Source: Haloferax litoreum
GTDB taxonomy: Archaea > Halobacteriota > Halobacteria > Halobacteriales > Haloferacaceae
Length of the DNA: 64,000 nucleotides
NCBI RefSeq assembly: GCF_009674605.1
Contig: NZ_WKJO01000001.1
Span: forward strand, 806,001-870,000
Direction of reading: 5' to 3'
Positions 61,900-64,000 of this stretch are shown here, in pieces (positions within the stretch are counted from its first letter, which is position 1; the number at the start of each line of letters is the position of its first letter). Below the pieces are notes generated by a model. The model saw only the letters and a program-made list of their open reading frames with translations. It was not told the DNA's origin and ran no database searches. Position numbers and translations under genes: made by a program.

Positions 61900-62925
61900 T
61901 CAGGCCTCGCCTCTGACGTCGGCACCCCAACTCGTGAGGAGGTGGGTGACGTGCAAGCGGTCGTCGATACCGACCGAGAGGTCCAAGTCGACCTGTCCGG
62001 CGATTTCGTGGAGACGTGCGAGTTCGCCGTCGGCGAAGCGTTCCGGGGTGGCGTCGGCGACGCGGAGGATGTCGCGAAGGAGTTCCTGTCCCTCGTAGCC
62101 CTCGTCGTCGAGGAGCGTCGTAATCGTCTTGCGGGCGTCTTTGATGTCGCCGTCGCGGGCGTTGATGAGGAGCGTCTTCAGTTCGTCGTCGAAGCCGACG
62201 TCGCCGAGGGCGGCGTGGACCGTAGACATGGTGACTTCGTCCGCCTCGATGGCCGTCCGCTGGGCGGAGAGGATTGCCTTCCGGATGTTTCCGGCGGACG
62301 CGTCGGCGAGGAACTGGAGGCCGCCGGCGTCGTAGTCGACGCCCTCAGCGTCGAGGATGTCCGCGACGAGTGCTTCGAGGGCGTCGTCGTCCGGCGCGGG
62401 CATCGGAACGGGGAAACACCGCGAGCGAATCGGTGGGATGAGTTTCGAGGGTTGTCGCGTGGTGATGACGAACTGCGTCGTCCGGTGGTGTTGTTCCATC
62501 ACGCGGCGAAGCGCCTGCTGGAAGTCTTCGCGGATGGCCTCGGCGTTGTCGAGGACGATGGTCTTGTACTCGCCCGACATGGGGGCGTAACTGGCCGACT
62601 CCTTGAGCACGCGGTTTATCATGTCGCGTTTGGCCATGCGACTCCGTCCGTCGAGGAACTGTTCGAAGCGCGGGTCTTGCCGAATCTGCTTTTTCGTCCG
62701 GTTGAAGAAGTCCGCGACGTTGAGTTCGATGAGGTCGTTCTCCGGGTCGGCGTGTGCTTCTTCGGCGAGGGCGCGGACCGCGGCAGTCTTGCCGACGCCC
62801 GGGGGGCCCTGCACCACGAGGTTCATCGGTTCGTCAACGGCGCGGCGAAGGCGCTCGCGAACCTCCTGCTGTGGGAGGTCGTCGAGTGTCGGCGCGTGCG
62901 TCTCGGTCCACAGCGGCGCGTCCAT
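61900..62925 (-). CDS. rfcC: Second replication factor C small subunit (RfcC), 341 aa
   Basis: AAA+ clamp-loader subunit: NLVVQGPPGVGKTAAVRAL is Walker A and SRCFPVPMPAPD carries the SRC motif with the arginine finger. The Walker B reads KTIVLDNAEAI, with Asn in place of the catalytic Glu (the rfcA copy has FLDEADSL), so ATP hydrolysis in this subunit should be weak or absent while binding may persist. It likely joins RfcA and RfcB in a heteropentamer. Overlapping expression with pssD is indicated by the abutting codons. Confidence 0.95.
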   Translation of the reverse strand: MDAPLWTETHAPTLDDLPQQEVRERLRRAVDEPMNLVVQGPPGVGKTAAVRALAEEAHADPENDLIELNVADFFNRTKKQIRQDPRFEQFLDGRSRMAKRDMINRVLKESASYAPMSGEYKTIVLDNAEAIREDFQQALRRVMEQHHRTTQFVITTRQPSKLIPPIRSRCFPVPMPAPDDDALEALVADILDAEGVDYDAGGLQFLADASAGNIRKAILSAQRTAIEADEVTMSTVHAALGDVGFDDELKTLLINARDGDIKDARKTITTLLDDEGYEGQELLRDILRVADATPERFADGELARLHEIAGQVDLDLSVGIDDRLHVTHLLTSWGADVRGEA

Positions 62926-63090
62926 TGGACTGCGGTAACAGTCGGTCGGGTAAGAATCGGTCGGTCCGTCGCGTCACTCACTCGTCGGTCGTCGCGTCAG
63001 CCACGGACCGCCGTCGTGACGGCGAGAGTGGGTGTGAGTAGAGCGAGACGATTCGACGCACGTTTAGCCCCGCCGCTATCAGTATGTGGC

Positions 63091-64000
63091 ATGTCCATGC
63101 GTGCGACCTTCCTCGGGACCGGCGGGGCCGTTCCCACCACGGCGCGAGCGCCGAGCGCGTTTCTCGTGAACCGCGACGGCGAGCGCCTACTGTTCGATTG
63201 CGGGGAGGGGACCCAACGACAGATGATGCGATTCGGTACCGGGTTCGGCATCGGCCACCTGTTCGTCACGCACCTCCACGGTGACCACATCCTCGGCATC
63301 CCCGGCCTGATTCAGACGCTCGACTTCAACGAACGCGAGGGGCCCCTCGCAATCCACGGCCCGCCGGGGAGTAAGCGTCACCTCGAAAAACTCGTCCACG
63401 CCGGGGGCTACCAACCCGGGTTCCACGTCTCGGTCCACGAAGTCCAACCGGGGAACGTCGCCTACAGCGCCGACGAGTACGACGTCCGCGCCTTCGAGAC
63501 CGAACACCGGACCTCCTCGGTCGGGTACGTCCTCGTCGAAGACGACCGACCCGGCCGATTCGACCGGGAGAAAGCCGAGGAACTGGGCGTCCCCGTCGGC
63601 CCCGCGTTCGGCCGCCTCCACAGCGGCGAAGACGTGGAACTCGAAGACGGGACCGTCGTCCGCTCCGAACAGGTCGTCGGCGACCCCCGACCCGGTCGAA
63701 AAGTCGTCTACACGGGTGACACGCGCCCGCTCGATACGACCGTCGAAGTCGCCGAAGACGCCGACTTGCTCGTCCACGACGCGACGTTCACCGACGAGGA
63801 ATCCGACCGCGCGAAGTCCACCGCACACTCAACTGCCCGCGAAGCGGCACGCGTCGCCCGCGACGCCAACGTCCGTCGGTTCGCACTGACCCACATCTCG
63901 GCACGCTACGCCGCGAACCCGAACCCGCTCCTCGAACAGGCCCGAGAGGTCTACCACGGCGACGTGTTCGTCGCCGAAGACGGACAGAAAGTGGACGTTC
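63091..64000 (+). CDS. rnz: Ribonuclease Z, partial (3' end outside the window)
   Basis: tRNA 3'-processing endonuclease of the metallo-beta-lactamase fold. MRATFLGTGGAVPTTARAPS is the opening, FDCGEGTQRQMMRFG follows, FVTHLHGDHILGIPGL carries the HxHxDH zinc motif, YTGDTRPLD the metal-bridging Asp and HDATFTDEESDRAK / ALTHISARY the C-terminal His residues. The frame runs open to base 64000, so the last residues are missing. Starts at 63091 or the ATG two codons on at 63097. It is divergent from rfcC with 165 bases between. Confidence 0.95.
   Translation, partial: MSMRATFLGTGGAVPTTARAPSAFLVNRDGERLLFDCGEGTQRQMMRFGTGFGIGHLFVTHLHGDHILGIPGLIQTLDFNEREGPLAIHGPPGSKRHLEKLVHAGGYQPGFHVSVHEVQPGNVAYSADEYDVRAFETEHRTSSVGYVLVEDDRPGRFDREKAEELGVPVGPAFGRLHSGEDVELEDGTVVRSEQVVGDPRPGRKVVYTGDTRPLDTTVEVAEDADLLVHDATFTDEESDRAKSTAHSTAREAARVARDANVRRFALTHISARYAANPNPLLEQAREVYHGDVFVAEDGQKVDV

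Overview
This window is a high-GC, almost fully gene-packed piece of a haloarchaeal main chromosome, most likely from Haloferax or a close relative. The proteins are acidic, with many Asp/Glu and few Lys. Many genes have archaeal promoters: a TATA element about 25-35 bases before a start codon that can only have a very short leader. The gene content is archaeal: PCNA, two RFC small subunits, the primase large subunit, an Orc1/Cdc6 protein, Hjc, TBP, a SAMP2-type ubiquitin-like protein, the fused double TatC (TatCt), an archaeal 2'-O-methyltransferase with TRAM domain, and a PssD-type decarboxylase. The gene order (rfcC-pssD ... priL ... pcn ... tatCt/tatCo ... orc ... larB ... samp2-rfcA ... 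alaS) matches what I remember of the Haloferax volcanii chromosome; that comparison is from memory, not a search. I see no rRNA, tRNA, CRISPR array, transposase or integrase.

Layout. 0-9.3 kb: the end of an HdrD-like Fe-S oxidoreductase, a ferritin-like protein, a dicluster ferredoxin, a glutaryl-CoA-dehydrogenase-type enzyme, then an arsR-arsM pair under two overlapping palindromic operators, followed by small metabolic genes. 9.5-20 kb: alaS, tspO, a GAF/PAS histidine kinase, rfcA, SAMP2, a peroxiredoxin-like protein, acetyltransferase, phosphohexomutase. 20-33 kb: GIY-YIG protein, membrane protein, larB, a short histone-fold protein, rpiA, orc/cdc6, SDR, a permease with a long structured leader, a MutS2-like ATPase and larE. 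33-41 kb: an orphan ABC permease, divergent tatCo/tatCt, a ribbon-helix-helix protein overlapping a YhhQ (queuosine/preQ0-type) transporter, rlmE, arsC and pcn. 41-50 kb: two membrane histidine kinases, an MFS exporter, priL, a SWIM protein and hjc. 51-64 kb: ahcY and a SAH/MTA-type deaminase, hisG, CPBP protease, tbp, the tRNA G10 methyltransferase, a low-GC orphan gene, pssD, rfcC and the start of rnz.

Functional links. Replication and repair factors (pcn, priL, rfcA, rfcC, orc, hjc, mutS-like) are spread over the window but not co-operonic. SAH made by ArsM, RlmE, the tRNA methyltransferase and others can be removed by AhcY and the neighbouring deaminase. Arsenic genes are split between arsR-arsM and arsC 34 kb away. 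LarB and LarE, two of the three makers of the nickel-pincer cofactor, lie 8 kb apart; LarC and LarA are not in the window.

The least ordinary region is 59.5-60.75 kb: a clearly lower-GC single gene encoding an unrecognised 341-residue protein whose C-terminus resembles a degenerate Mrr-type nuclease fold, preceded by a nested two-stem inverted repeat. Other points worth a look are the two-residue tail after the Gly-Gly of SAMP2, the tandem ArsR operators, the leader and 23-codon ORF before the permease at 27.3 kb, and several enzymes that have lost canonical catalytic residues.
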